From the NCBI GenBank assembly GCA_934675625.1, contig CAKURH010000077.1, positions 1 to 17,949 of the forward strand: a DNA stretch of 17,949 bases, read 5' to 3'. This DNA is from an uncultured Kiritimatiellota bacterium (GTDB lineage Bacteria; Verrucomicrobiota; Kiritimatiellia; RFP12; UBA1067). Numbering within the stretch: position 1 is the first letter of the stretch; every line of letters starts with the position of its first letter. Positions 1 to 7,526 of the stretch are shown here, one piece after another. Below the pieces are notes generated by a model, which saw nothing but the letters and a program-made list of their open reading frames with translations, was not told where the DNA came from and did no database searches. Position numbers and translations under genes: made by a program.

Positions 1-135
1 GCATATGCTTACGATTCACGTCTGGCCAAAGTGGCTTAAGAGGTTTTTGCTGACCCACCCCCTTTACAAGTCACCGAAAATTCTATGCCGATTCCGCACG
101 TCGGCAAGCGATGGGCCGACGAGCCGAAGCCGGAA
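1..135. other. Left-edge non-coding stretch
   Basis: No convincing gene is seen here. A plus-strand frame is open from position 85 into rex, but its extra 23 residues have no counterpart in the Rex family and it would begin upstream of the promoter hexamer. I looked for a Rex operator (TTGTG-n8-CACAA type) and found none. The stretch is somewhat more AT-rich than the rest of the window and may contain the end of a neighbouring unit outside the window. Confidence 0.4.
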
Positions 136-146
136 TGTGGTATAAT
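136..146 (+). promoter_or_regulatory. Extended -10 promoter of rex
   Basis: The sequence TGTGGTATAAT holds a perfect -10 hexamer (141-146) preceded by TG at the extended -10 position. No good -35 hexamer is seen about 17 nt upstream. Exactly 7 nt separate the hexamer from the rex ATG at 154, so the predicted transcript start falls on or next to the start codon. This indicates a leaderless mRNA. The element matches four others in the window. Confidence 0.75.
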
Positions 147-153
147 ACGCCGC

Positions 154-855
154 ATGATCGAACAGCCGCCAGTCCCGCCAACGCCATCCGCCGCCCTTCC
201 GCTGCCGACAATCCGTCGGTATCCGATCTATCTCCGCTGCATCAAGGAGATGATCGCGGCGGGCGAACTGCACATCTCGAGCGCCGTTGTCGCGGAACGC
301 CTCGGCTTCGACCCCGTTCTCACGCGCAAGGATCTCGCCAGGACCGGCGTGCCCGGCAAGCCGCGTCGCGGCTATCCCGCCCTCGCGCTGCAGGACGCGA
401 TCAACCACGCGCTCGGCTGGGACTCGACGACGGACGCCGTGCTCGTGGGCGTCGGCTCGCTCGGCAACGCCCTCCTCGGCTACACGGGCTTCGAGGAGCA
501 GAACCTGTCGATTGCCGTCGCGTTCGACGCGAACCCCGGCCTTCTGGGCCTCACGTTCCACGGCGTCAAGGTGCGCCCGATGGAAGACCTGCCGCGCCTC
601 GTCAAGCGGCTCGCCATCCGCCTCGGCATCCTGACCGTGCCCAACGCCGCCGCCCAGACGTGCGCCGACCAGCTCGTCGCCGCCGGCATTCGCGGCATCT
701 GGAACTTCACGTCCGTCCAGCTCGACGTCCCGGCCGACGTCGTCGTCCAGAACGTCGATCTCGCCCAGTCCCTCGCCGTCCTCTCCCACACGATTTCGGC
801 GGACGGCCCGTCCGTTCAGCCCAAGAGGACTGCGAGAACCGACGCGAGGCCGTAG
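154..855 (+). CDS. rex: Redox-sensing transcriptional repressor Rex
   Basis: Rex is a cytoplasmic dimeric repressor that senses the NADH/NAD+ ratio and controls fermentation and respiration genes. The 233-residue product has the usual two parts: an N-terminal winged helix (about residues 15-85, beginning with LPTIRRYPIYLRCI and including the stretch LTRKDLARTGVPGKPRRGY) and a Rossmann NAD(H)-binding domain with glycine motif GVGSLGNALLGY (99-110), followed by FDANP and the C-terminal NVDLA segment. Length is slightly above the usual 205-220 residues because of a proline-rich start. The ATG at 154 is chosen because it lies 7 nt after a perfect extended -10 and immediately before the conserved N-terminus; there is no ribosome-binding site, as expected for a leaderless message. 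It is the only plus-strand gene here and its end overlaps the convergent prenyltransferase gene by 40 bp. Its targets cannot be told from this window. Confidence 0.95.
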   Translation: MIEQPPVPPTPSAALPLPTIRRYPIYLRCIKEMIAAGELHISSAVVAERLGFDPVLTRKDLARTGVPGKPRRGYPALALQDAINHALGWDSTTDAVLVGVGSLGNALLGYTGFEEQNLSIAVAFDANPGLLGLTFHGVKVRPMEDLPRLVKRLAIRLGILTVPNAAAQTCADQLVAAGIRGIWNFTSVQLDVPADVVVQNVDLAQSLAVLSHTISADGPSVQPKRTARTDARP

Positions 856-1775
856 CCGGCGATGACGAGCCAGAGCGGCCTGTCGGTGAGGAGGATGCGC
901 TCCGGCCGCCCCACGTCGGCCTTGCGCCCGACGAGCACGAGGTAGCGGACGATGCCGGCGGCGACGAAGAGCGACGTCACCCAGAGCAGCGGGAAGCGCG
1001 CGCCCATCTTCGACGTGAGCGTGTAGGCGAGATACTCCCCGAAGGATGCCGCACCCGCGAGCAGGATGAGCGCCTTCAGCGTGCGCGGATGGTAGCGCTT
1101 CAAAACGGCCCGCGACGCCAACGCTGTCTCCATTTCGGCGCGGCGCTTGCAGAACGCGAGGAACATCGAGAGCGTGAACGTGCAGACCAGGAGCCACGGC
1201 GAAATGTAGGCCGAGATGATCGCCGCGCCGGCCACCGCGCGCAGGACGAACCCCGTCGCGAGCGTCACGACGTCCACGTAGGGCACGCGCTTCAGGAAGC
1301 CCGTGTAGAGGCACTGCATGACCGTGTAGGCGAGCATCGTCGCGAAGGCGACCGTCCGCGACGGCAGGAAGATGACGACGAGCGCCGGATACAGGAAGCC
1401 CAGCGCGAACAGGACGAGGGCGACGCGGACGGCGGAGATGCGCGAGACGAGGCCCGCCGCGACCGGGCGGAAGCGCTTCACGGGGTGCAGCCGGTCGGCC
1501 TCGTAGTCGGAGACGTCGTTCAGGAGGTAGAACGCCGACGAGACGAACGAGAACGCGCCCGCCATCGCCACCGCCATCAGGAACGACTCCCAGCCGCGCG
1601 CGATCTCGCGCTGGGAGGCGTCCGCGACGGAGAAGAACCACGCCATCATCACGACGCCGTTCTTCGTCCACTGCTCGACGCGGATCGCCCGCGCCCAAAG
1701 GCCGAGCGTTCGCCACGCGCCCGCGCGACCGCGCGCGTCGTCTGTCGGAGGGTCAACCGTAGTATCAGGACTCAT
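816..1775 (-). CDS. UbiA-family prenyltransferase, decaprenyl-phosphate phosphoribosyltransferase type
   Basis: This is an integral-membrane UbiA-superfamily enzyme of 319 residues. The first aspartate-rich motif reads NDVSDYEADRLHPVKRFRP (residues 86-104), and the region before the first helix has RVEQWTKN (32-39). That pairing is the signature of the branch that transfers phosphoribose to polyprenyl phosphate (DPPR synthase), rather than of quinone-forming UbiA/MenA enzymes. About eight or nine hydrophobic segments follow. In Actinobacteria the product feeds arabinan synthesis through DprE1/DprE2; no such partners are visible here, so the physiological substrate is an inference. The ATG at 1775 lies 7 nt behind an extended -10 hexamer with no ribosome-binding site, so the mRNA is predicted to be leaderless. 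The gene stands alone and converges on rex, with overlapping 3' ends. Confidence 0.88.
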   Translation of the reverse strand: MSPDTTVDPPTDDARGRAGAWRTLGLWARAIRVEQWTKNGVVMMAWFFSVADASQREIARGWESFLMAVAMAGAFSFVSSAFYLLNDVSDYEADRLHPVKRFRPVAAGLVSRISAVRVALVLFALGFLYPALVVIFLPSRTVAFATMLAYTVMQCLYTGFLKRVPYVDVVTLATGFVLRAVAGAAIISAYISPWLLVCTFTLSMFLAFCKRRAEMETALASRAVLKRYHPRTLKALILLAGAASFGEYLAYTLTSKMGARFPLLWVTSLFVAAGIVRYLVLVGRKADVGRPERILLTDRPLWLVIAGYGLASVLAVLLG

Positions 1776-1782
1776 GCGCAGA

Positions 1783-1793
1783 ATTATACCATA
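1783..1793 (-). promoter_or_regulatory. Extended -10 promoter of the UbiA-type gene
   Basis: Read on the minus strand this is TATGGTATAAT, with the hexamer at 1788-1783 and TG at the extended -10 position. Only 7 nt lie between the hexamer and the ATG at 1775, the same spacing as at rex. No Shine-Dalgarno sequence fits in the gap and no clear -35 is seen, so leaderless transcription is predicted. Confidence 0.78.
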
Positions 1794-1813
1794 TCTCGCA
1801 CGGCCCTTTCGGC

Positions 1814-2165
1814 TTACCGTCCCTTGCCGAAGACGTAGATCTCGTCGAGCGCCATTTCGCGCCGGGGGTTGCGCTTGGGGTCGGCGAAGTTCGGCGTGAA
1901 CGCAAAGCGCACGTACCGCGCCTTTACGCCGTCCAGCCGGATCTCGGCGTAGCGCGAGTCGTCCCGGATTTCCGCGCCCCACGCGAGGTCATGCGCCGTC
2001 GGCGCCGTGAACGCCGCGCCGTCATCGCGCCGCGTTGACCGTGTAGGATCTCGCCGTCGCGTGGTCAAAGGTCAGCGCGGACTCCGAGACGCCCTCCAGG
2101 TAAAAGGCGATGCCATAATTGATATGTTGCGAACAGTCGAAGACGGAGCCGCCGTCGACCGGCCG
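1814..2165 (-). pseudogene. Frameshifted C-terminal relic of an F5/8 type C (discoidin-like) domain protein
   Basis: Two minus-strand frames together encode the tail of what looks like a secreted carbohydrate-binding protein. The first frame (2165 to 2022) gives a stretch including CSQHINYGIAFYLEGV and ending SYTVNAAR before a TGA. Moving forward one base continues with DDGAAFTAPTAHDL and runs to a TAA at 1814, with KARYVRFAFTPNF and EMALDEIYVFG near the end. This is the typical C-terminal pattern of F5/8 type C / CBM32-like domains. No start codon with a ribosome-binding site is present, an in-frame stop lies just upstream, and the relic begins right after trmJ. I read it as the remains of a deleted glycoside hydrolase or adhesin gene. 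A sequencing error could explain the frameshift but not the missing N-terminal part. Confidence 0.65.
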
Positions 2166-2186
2166 TCAGCGAAGGGCCGTGGCGCG

Positions 2187-2912
2187 TCAGGCGTTTTTCT
2201 TCGCCCAGATCGCCTGACGGGCGACGCCGAGCAGGAGGGCCGCATCGTCCTTCGTGAAGACGCCGCGCGAGAAGACGCGGTGGAAGCCCTGCATGAAGTG
2301 GTCGGCCTGCTCCGGCTTCATGAAGCCGATCTCCTCCAGCATCGCCGCCCAGTTCTTCATGAGCTGCATCTTCTGGGCCTGCGGCGCGGGCGGCGCCTTC
2401 TCGTGCGGCGGCTGGTAGCGGCCCGACGCCGTGAAGAACTCGTAGCAGGTGATGAGAACGGCCTGCGAGAGGTTGATGGACGTGTAGCCCGCGTCGACGG
2501 GGATGCGGATCAAATGCGTGCACTGGGCGACCTCCTCGTTGAGGAGGCCCTTGTCCTCGCGCCCGAAGACGAGCGCGACGGGGCCCGTCGCGGCGAGCGA
2601 GAGGAGGTCGGCGGCGCAGTCGCGCGGCGCCTTCACGTGCTGGCGGTAGAGCCCTTCGCGCGCCGTCGTGCCGACGACGGCCATGCAGTCGGCGACGGCC
2701 TCCTCGAACGTCGCGAACTCCTCGCGCGCGTCAAGGATGTCCGTCGCGTGCACGGCGAGGCGGCGTCCCTCCTCCCAGTCGTTCTGCAGGTTCGGGGCCG
2801 CGAGGCGCAGGTGGCGGATTCCCATGTTCGCCATGGCGCGGCAGCTGGAGCCGACATTGCCCGTGTACAGCGTCCCGACGAGGACGACGCGAATGTTCTC
2901 AAGCGGATTCAT
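2187..2912 (-). CDS. trmJ: TrmH-family (SPOUT) RNA 2'-O-methyltransferase, TrmJ-like
   Basis: The product (241 residues) is a knotted SPOUT-class methyltransferase. TrmJ methylates the 2'-hydroxyl at position 32 of tRNAs using S-adenosylmethionine. The family motifs are all present: VLVGTLYTGNVGSSCRAMANMG at the N-terminus (motif 1), LVFGREDKGLLNEE in the middle (motif 2), and IPVDAGYTSINLSQAV (motif 3), which forms the knot and cofactor pocket. The C-terminal 70 residues form a helical extension, as in TrmJ. The exact RNA target (tRNA position 32 or other) is inferred from overall similarity. Its ATG overlaps the stop of the upstream lipoprotein gene as ATGA, so translation is probably coupled. 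It is the last intact gene of the gatB operon. Confidence 0.88.
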   Translation of the reverse strand: MNPLENIRVVLVGTLYTGNVGSSCRAMANMGIRHLRLAAPNLQNDWEEGRRLAVHATDILDAREEFATFEEAVADCMAVVGTTAREGLYRQHVKAPRDCAADLLSLAATGPVALVFGREDKGLLNEEVAQCTHLIRIPVDAGYTSINLSQAVLITCYEFFTASGRYQPPHEKAPPAPQAQKMQLMKNWAAMLEEIGFMKPEQADHFMQGFHRVFSRGVFTKDDAALLLGVARQAIWAKKNA

Positions 2913-3394
2913 CGAGACGGTTTCCTATACTCTCTTCCCTGGGTGACGACGGGCTTCCAGCGCTCGTCCTTCTGGACGTCCATCTGCGGCGTGTCGCAGA
3001 GGACGCCACGATAGACGGGCTGATAGGCCTTCGGATTCTCCTTGGACTGCCGATAGACGAAGCACGTGAAGCCGTTGACGAGAATCTGCCAGCGGCCGTT
3101 GTCCGTCCTGTACATCGTGCCGCGCGCCTGGTAGTTCATGCACTGCCAGGCCTTGAAGGAATCGCCGTCCGGCAGGTCGACCTCGACGACGAGCTTGGAC
3201 TTGAAGTCCATTTCCTTGCCCGTCATGGGCGAGACGAACGTGTTGACGTGCTCGCGCTCGGCGACGCCATACGAAATCGTGACGAGATACCCGTCCTCGT
3301 CCGAGAAGACGTTCTTCTGCACAATCCGATAGCTCTGGCATCCCGCCAAGGCTAAGCCGACCGCCGCACACACGACTCGCAACGCAGAGGCCAT
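2909..3394 (-). CDS. Small secreted lipoprotein, function unknown
   Basis: This 161-residue protein begins with a short signal sequence ending in LALAGC, a good lipobox with Cys19 as the lipidated residue, so it should be membrane-anchored on the outside of the inner membrane or moved to the outer membrane. The mature part is soluble, rich in aromatic and charged residues, and has three Cys (in WQCMNY, GFTCFVY and GVLCDTP) that could form a disulfide. I do not recognise a domain. The start at 3394 is supported by AAGGAG nine nt upstream, which sits in the 17-nt gap after the gatB stop. The gene ends in an ATGA overlap with trmJ, so it is co-transcribed with gatB and trmJ, although nothing indicates a functional link. 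Confidence 0.82.
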   Translation of the reverse strand: MASALRVVCAAVGLALAGCQSYRIVQKNVFSDEDGYLVTISYGVAEREHVNTFVSPMTGKEMDFKSKLVVEVDLPDGDSFKAWQCMNYQARGTMYRTDNGRWQILVNGFTCFVYRQSKENPKAYQPVYRGVLCDTPQMDVQKDERWKPVVTQGREYRKPSR

Positions 3395-3411
3395 ATGACG
3401 ATTCTCCTTAT

Positions 3412-4848
3412 TTACAGCGCAGCGAGCTTCTTCGCGACGAGCGGGCCGACGAGCTTCGGGTCGGCCTTGCCCTTCGAGAGCTTCATGACCTGCCCGACGA
3501 AGAACCCCGCCGCCGCCTTTTTGCCGGCCTTGAAGTCCGCGACCGGCCCCGGATTCGCCGCAATCGACTGGTCGACGAACGCCTCCAGCGCGGCCGTGTC
3601 GCTCACGGCGCCAAGGCCGCGCGCCTTCACGATCGCCTCCGGGTCGCCGCCCTTCTCGAAGATCTCCGGCAGAAGCTCCTTCAGCGTCGGCCCGTTGATC
3701 GTGCCGGACGCCGCGAGCTTCACGAGCGACGCCAGCTCCGCCGGCGGCATCGCGCAATCGCCGATCGCCTTGCCGCTCGCGTTCAGGAGCGCCATCACGT
3801 CGCCGAGGAAAAGGTTGCAGAGGAGCTTCGCCGTCTTCTTGTCGAGCCCCTTCGCCGCCGCCTCGTACCAGTCGGCGTTCGCCTTGTGCTGCGACAGCAC
3901 CTCGGCGTCGTACTCGGCGAGGCCGTACTGCTCGATCATGCGGACGCGGCGCGCCTCCGGCTTCTCCGGCAGCAGCGCGCGCCAGGCGGCGACCTGCGCC
4001 TCGGACAGCTCGACCGGCACGAGGTCCGGCTCCGGGAAATAGCGGTAGTCGTGCGCGTTCTCCTTCGTGCGCATGGACGCCGTCTCCAGTGCCTCCGGAT
4101 CCCACCGGCGCGTCTCCTGCACAATCGGAACGCCCTGCGCGACGCACGCGCGCTGGCGCTTCGCCTCGTAGACGAGCGCGGCGTGGATGCCGGAGAACGA
4201 GTTCATGTTCTTGATCTCGACCTTCGTGCCGAGCTTCGTCTCGCCCTTCGGACGGATCGAGATGTTGACGTCGGAGCGCATGTTCCCCTCTTCGAGGTTG
4301 CAGTCCGACACGCCCGTGTAGACGAGAATCTCCTTCAGGGCCGTCAGGTAGGCGATGGCCTCGTCGGCGGACGCCAAATCCGGCTCGGAGACGATCTCCA
4401 TGAGCGGCGTGCCGCCACGGTTGAAGTCCACGCCCGACGTCGTCGCGTAGTGGTTGATCTTCGCGGCGTCCTCTTCGAGATGGATGTGGTTGATGCGGAT
4501 GAACTTCTTCGAGCCGTCAGCCCGCGTGATCTCCACGCCGCCGCCAAGGCAGAGGGGGTTGCCGTTCTCGGAGATCTGGTAGTCCTTCGCCATGTCCGGG
4601 TAGAAGTAGTTCTTCCGGTCGAAGGTCGCATGGCGGTTGATCTCGCAGCCGAGCATGAGGCCGCTCATCACCGTGAGCTTCACGGCCTCCTTGTTCATGA
4701 CCGGCAGGGCCCCCGGATAGCCGAGGCAGACGGGGCAGACGTTCGTGTTCGGCTCGCAGCCCGTCTTCAGCAGACAGCCGCAGAACATCTTCGTCTTCGT
4801 CTTGAGCTGGACGTGCGTCTCCAGCCCGATCGTATTCTCGAATTCCAT
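3412..4848 (-). CDS. gatB: Asp/Glu-tRNA(Asn/Gln) amidotransferase subunit B
   Basis: GatB is the tRNA-binding kinase subunit of the GatCAB complex, which converts Glu-tRNA(Gln) and Asp-tRNA(Asn) to the amidated forms in bacteria lacking the matching synthetases. The 478-residue product is full length. It starts with the family-typical MEFENTIGLETHVQL, has the zinc-binding region with CGC...C and CPVCLGYPGALPVMN, then the stretch FDRKNYFYPDMAKDYQISE, MEIVSEPDL, and the C-terminal YqeY-like tail domain (about 330-478). gatA and gatC are not adjacent. The start is fixed by homology: the family's N-terminus coincides with the ATG at 4848, only 8 nt from a perfect -10 hexamer and with no ribosome-binding site, so this is the strongest case of a leaderless message in the window. 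It heads the operon gatB-lipoprotein-trmJ. Confidence 0.97.
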   Translation of the reverse strand: MEFENTIGLETHVQLKTKTKMFCGCLLKTGCEPNTNVCPVCLGYPGALPVMNKEAVKLTVMSGLMLGCEINRHATFDRKNYFYPDMAKDYQISENGNPLCLGGGVEITRADGSKKFIRINHIHLEEDAAKINHYATTSGVDFNRGGTPLMEIVSEPDLASADEAIAYLTALKEILVYTGVSDCNLEEGNMRSDVNISIRPKGETKLGTKVEIKNMNSFSGIHAALVYEAKRQRACVAQGVPIVQETRRWDPEALETASMRTKENAHDYRYFPEPDLVPVELSEAQVAAWRALLPEKPEARRVRMIEQYGLAEYDAEVLSQHKANADWYEAAAKGLDKKTAKLLCNLFLGDVMALLNASGKAIGDCAMPPAELASLVKLAASGTINGPTLKELLPEIFEKGGDPEAIVKARGLGAVSDTAALEAFVDQSIAANPGPVADFKAGKKAAAGFFVGQVMKLSKGKADPKLVGPLVAKKLAAL

Positions 4849-4856
4849 GGCGGCAT

Positions 4857-4867
4857 ATTATACCATA
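4857..4867 (-). promoter_or_regulatory. Extended -10 promoter of gatB
   Basis: Read on the minus strand this is TATGGTATAAT, hexamer at 4862-4857, with TG at the extended position. Eight nt separate it from the gatB ATG at 4848. There is no room for a ribosome-binding site, so the transcript is predicted to start at or within one or two nt of the ATG. No recognisable -35 is seen. Confidence 0.78.
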
Positions 4868-4894
4868 ACCGTTCCGCCGGGTGTTCGCCGCGCC

Positions 4895-6016
4895 TCACGG
4901 ACGCGGGGACAGGCCCTCGCCGCCAGGCGAATCCTCCAGCATCAGCCGTCGAAAGGACGCGATTTCGTCCTCCGTCACGCCGCAGCTCTTGGCGTAGACC
5001 TCGATCCGCGCCCGCAGCGTGTCTCCCGGATAGGCGTTCAGGACTGCCAGCAGCCGCTGAAGCAGGTCAGGGGAGAACTTTTCCCCGCTGTCGGAGAAAA
5101 TCGACGCCTCCCAATCTCGGCAAAGGTCGTCTTCAGGGACGCCGAGGATTCCGTTCAGGAGAAAGGCCAGCGTGCCGGCGCGGTCGCGTCCGCCCGCGCA
5201 GTGCAGAAGAACGGGATAGTTCCTTTCGTCGGCGAAGAGCCGGAAGATGCGCCCGAACGGGCCATGTCCGCGCGAGGGGTTGTCGATGAGGTCGTAGGCG
5301 ACAAACGGCTCCTTCACCCAGTTGACGTCCGCGCCGAGCAGCGTCGCATCCATGCCGGCGGTTTCCTGCGGCGTGCGGAGATCCAGTTCCGTCTTGATCT
5401 TGAAGTCGCCGCGCAACGTCGCAAGCCCCGCGTCCGTCACGTGCCGCGCCCCCGGAATGACCTTCGCCTTCGCCGCGAAAAGACCGCCGCTTTCCACCCG
5501 CGAACTGAAGCGCAAGCCCGCCGAACGGAAGATCCGGTTCTCGCGGACACGCCGCCCGTCCGTCGTCCGCCAGCCGCCGAGGTCGCGGAATTTGCTGACG
5601 CCGCCCGCAAAGAGGAAGCGCGGCGCGGCGGATTCGGTGACGAACGTGCCGGCCGCCGTGTCGCGTCCGTCGAAGACGGACCAGTGATAGCGCGCGCCGA
5701 GTTCGAGGTTCGTGAGATAGACCGACGTGCGGTTCGTGACGGTGAAGACTTCCAGCGCGCCACCCTCGCGGACGACCTTGAGGACGCAGATCGCGTTCGT
5801 CTCGTCCATCGTCCAGGCGAGTTCAAGCGGCTGCTGCGTCGCGCCGACGGCGGCGAGCCGGGCACGGTCCGCCGGGTCTTTCATGCGCAGGAACCGCACA
5901 TCACGGTCGCACGCGAAATAGGCCTTCTGCTCGGCCCGCTGCGTCGGGACGGTTGCGCCGTCCCTCGGCGAAACAAGGGTCAGCGCGGCAAAAAGAGGAA
6001 GTGTCGTCATCATCAT
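4895..6016 (-). CDS. Tyrosine/dual-specificity-type protein phosphatase with N-terminal beta-sandwich domain
   Basis: The 373-residue product has a C-terminal domain of the bacterial Y_phosphatase3 type. Its signatures are FRDLGGWRTTDGRRVRENRIFRSAGL-like sequence (about 143-168) and the catalytic loop HCAGGRDRAG, with nucleophile Cys273 and Arg279 in the CX5R arrangement. The N-terminal 130 residues look like a fibronectin-III or similar beta-sandwich (SPRDGATVPT, LELGARYHWSVFDG). The start MMMTTLPLFAALTLV resembles a short signal sequence, suggesting export. Family members act on phosphotyrosine or, in relatives such as LipA of Listeria, also on phosphoinositides; the substrate here is unknown. 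The start at 6016 is preceded by AAAGG and lies 21 nt downstream of the transporter stop, so the two genes are likely co-transcribed. Confidence 0.85.
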   Translation of the reverse strand: MMMTTLPLFAALTLVSPRDGATVPTQRAEQKAYFACDRDVRFLRMKDPADRARLAAVGATQQPLELAWTMDETNAICVLKVVREGGALEVFTVTNRTSVYLTNLELGARYHWSVFDGRDTAAGTFVTESAAPRFLFAGGVSKFRDLGGWRTTDGRRVRENRIFRSAGLRFSSRVESGGLFAAKAKVIPGARHVTDAGLATLRGDFKIKTELDLRTPQETAGMDATLLGADVNWVKEPFVAYDLIDNPSRGHGPFGRIFRLFADERNYPVLLHCAGGRDRAGTLAFLLNGILGVPEDDLCRDWEASIFSDSGEKFSPDLLQRLLAVLNAYPGDTLRARIEVYAKSCGVTEDEIASFRRLMLEDSPGGEGLSPRP

Positions 6017-6037
6017 GTCAGAGACCTTTCGTTGCTG

Positions 6038-7492
6038 TCAGCTGTTTTTCGGGTGGCCGCGACGCACCACGCAGACGACGGCGACGGCCGTGACGAGCGC
6101 GGCGGCGGCGAACGCGACGGGCAGCGGCAGGCCGCCGGGGACAATCCCCCAGACCTGCCCCTTCGTCGGCCACGCCCAGAAGATGAACGTCGTGATGACC
6201 AGGCACATGAAGACGCCCGGCAGCAGCGTGACGAGCGCCTTCCAGCCGCGCCCCAGCCGCAGCAGCCACACGGTCGCCGCGAAGAGCATCGACGTCGAGA
6301 GCAGCTGGTTCATCCACGCGAAGTAGTTCCAGAGGTGGCTGAAGCTCTTCGCGTCCCGGTTCGACCACGCGAGCAGCCCGACGACGACCGCCGCGAGCGG
6401 CAGGCACGTGAGGACGCGCTTCTTCAGGTTCACCTGGTCGACCTTCAGCTCCTCCGCGAGCGAGAGCCGCGCCGAACGGAGCGCCGTGTCGCCCGACGTG
6501 ATGGCGAGGACGACGATGGCCGCGACCGTCACGCCGCCCATCCACGTCCCGAGGAAGTGCTTGGCGATGTTGCCGAGGACGAGCGGCCCGGCGAGCGACA
6601 GGTTCTCCGGCTTCAGGTTGTAGATCGCGAGGGCCGCCGCCGCCCAGATCATCGCAATCACGCCCTCGGCGACCATCATGCCGAAGAACGTCGCGCGGGC
6701 CTCGCGCTCGGAGCGGCACGTGCGCGCGACGATCGGGCTCTGCGTCGCGTGGAAGCCGGAGATGATGCCGCAGGCGATCGTCACGAAGAGGCACGGGAAA
6801 AGCGGGTTCGTCGCCTGGTAGCCGGCGAAGCCCGCGCAGTCGTTCAGGATCTCCGGCTTCGCGAACCCGGCGACGACGAGCGCGACGGAGATCGCGAGCG
6901 AGCCGAGCACGAGCAGCGCGCCGAAGACCGGGTAGAACCGGCCGATGATCGCGTCGATCGGGAAGAGCGTCGCGGCGAGGTAGTAGGCGAAGATGATCCC
7001 GACCGACCACCAGAAGACGGACACCTCCGGGAACCACTGGCGGTCGATGAGCGTCGCGGGCGTGTTGATGAAGACCGTCACGCAGAGGAGCAGCGCGACC
7101 ATCATGATCCAGCCGAAGACGGCGGCGTAGGCTGAGCCGAGGTGGTCGCGGATCATGCGCGGCATGTTCGCGCCGTTCGTGCGCAGCGAGATCATGCCGG
7201 CGAAGAAGTCATGCACCGCGCCCATGAAGACGCAGCCGACGGGGATGATGAGCAGCGCGACCTTGCCGAACTTGATGCCGAGGATGACGCCGATCACCGG
7301 CCCGACGCCCGCGATGTTCAGGAGCTGGATCAGCATGTTCTTCCACTTCGGCAGCGGCACGTAGTCCACGCCGTCCGGGTGGGCGATGCACGGCGTCTGC
7401 CGGTCGTCCGGCGGAATGAGCCGCTCGACGACCTTCCCGTAGGTGAAGTAGCCAAGAATCAGAAACGCGATGCCACCGAGAAACCAGCTCAT
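6038..7492 (-). CDS. cstA: CstA-family transporter (carbon starvation protein A-like)
   Basis: This is a polytopic inner-membrane protein of 484 residues with about a dozen hydrophobic segments. It has the CstA hallmarks QLLNIAGVGPVIGVILG, GCVFMGAVHDFFAGMISLR, LFPIDAIIGRFYP and GIISGFHATQSPIVARTC. Characterised CstA proteins take up pyruvate or peptides when carbon is limiting. This one is the short form, lacking roughly 200 residues of the 700-residue E. coli protein. The ATG at 7492 has AAGGAG eight nt upstream. It follows the DUF58 gene by 34 nt and precedes the phosphatase by 21 nt. Substrate is inferred from family only. Confidence 0.9.
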   Translation of the reverse strand: MSWFLGGIAFLILGYFTYGKVVERLIPPDDRQTPCIAHPDGVDYVPLPKWKNMLIQLLNIAGVGPVIGVILGIKFGKVALLIIPVGCVFMGAVHDFFAGMISLRTNGANMPRMIRDHLGSAYAAVFGWIMMVALLLCVTVFINTPATLIDRQWFPEVSVFWWSVGIIFAYYLAATLFPIDAIIGRFYPVFGALLVLGSLAISVALVVAGFAKPEILNDCAGFAGYQATNPLFPCLFVTIACGIISGFHATQSPIVARTCRSEREARATFFGMMVAEGVIAMIWAAAALAIYNLKPENLSLAGPLVLGNIAKHFLGTWMGGVTVAAIVVLAITSGDTALRSARLSLAEELKVDQVNLKKRVLTCLPLAAVVVGLLAWSNRDAKSFSHLWNYFAWMNQLLSTSMLFAATVWLLRLGRGWKALVTLLPGVFMCLVITTFIFWAWPTKGQVWGIVPGGLPLPVAFAAAALVTAVAVVCVVRRGHPKNS

Positions 7493-7526
7493 GACGAATT
7501 CTCCTTGTTGATTAAGCGTTTACGTG

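Noticed and set aside
85..153. Upstream start for rex at 85
   Set aside because: It would place the start before the perfect extended -10 at 136-146, and the extra residues have no counterpart in Rex proteins.
60..153. Rex operator for self-regulation
   Set aside because: I found no TTGTGAA...TTCACAA-like palindrome near the promoter.
111..1838. Long plus-strand open frame of 575 codons across rex and the UbiA-type gene
   Set aside because: It is arginine/glutamate-rich low-quality sequence antisense to a clear membrane protein; long spurious frames are expected in GC-rich DNA.
4745..7135. Plus-strand open frame of 796 codons
   Set aside because: It is antisense to the phosphatase and CstA genes, both supported by catalytic or transporter motifs.
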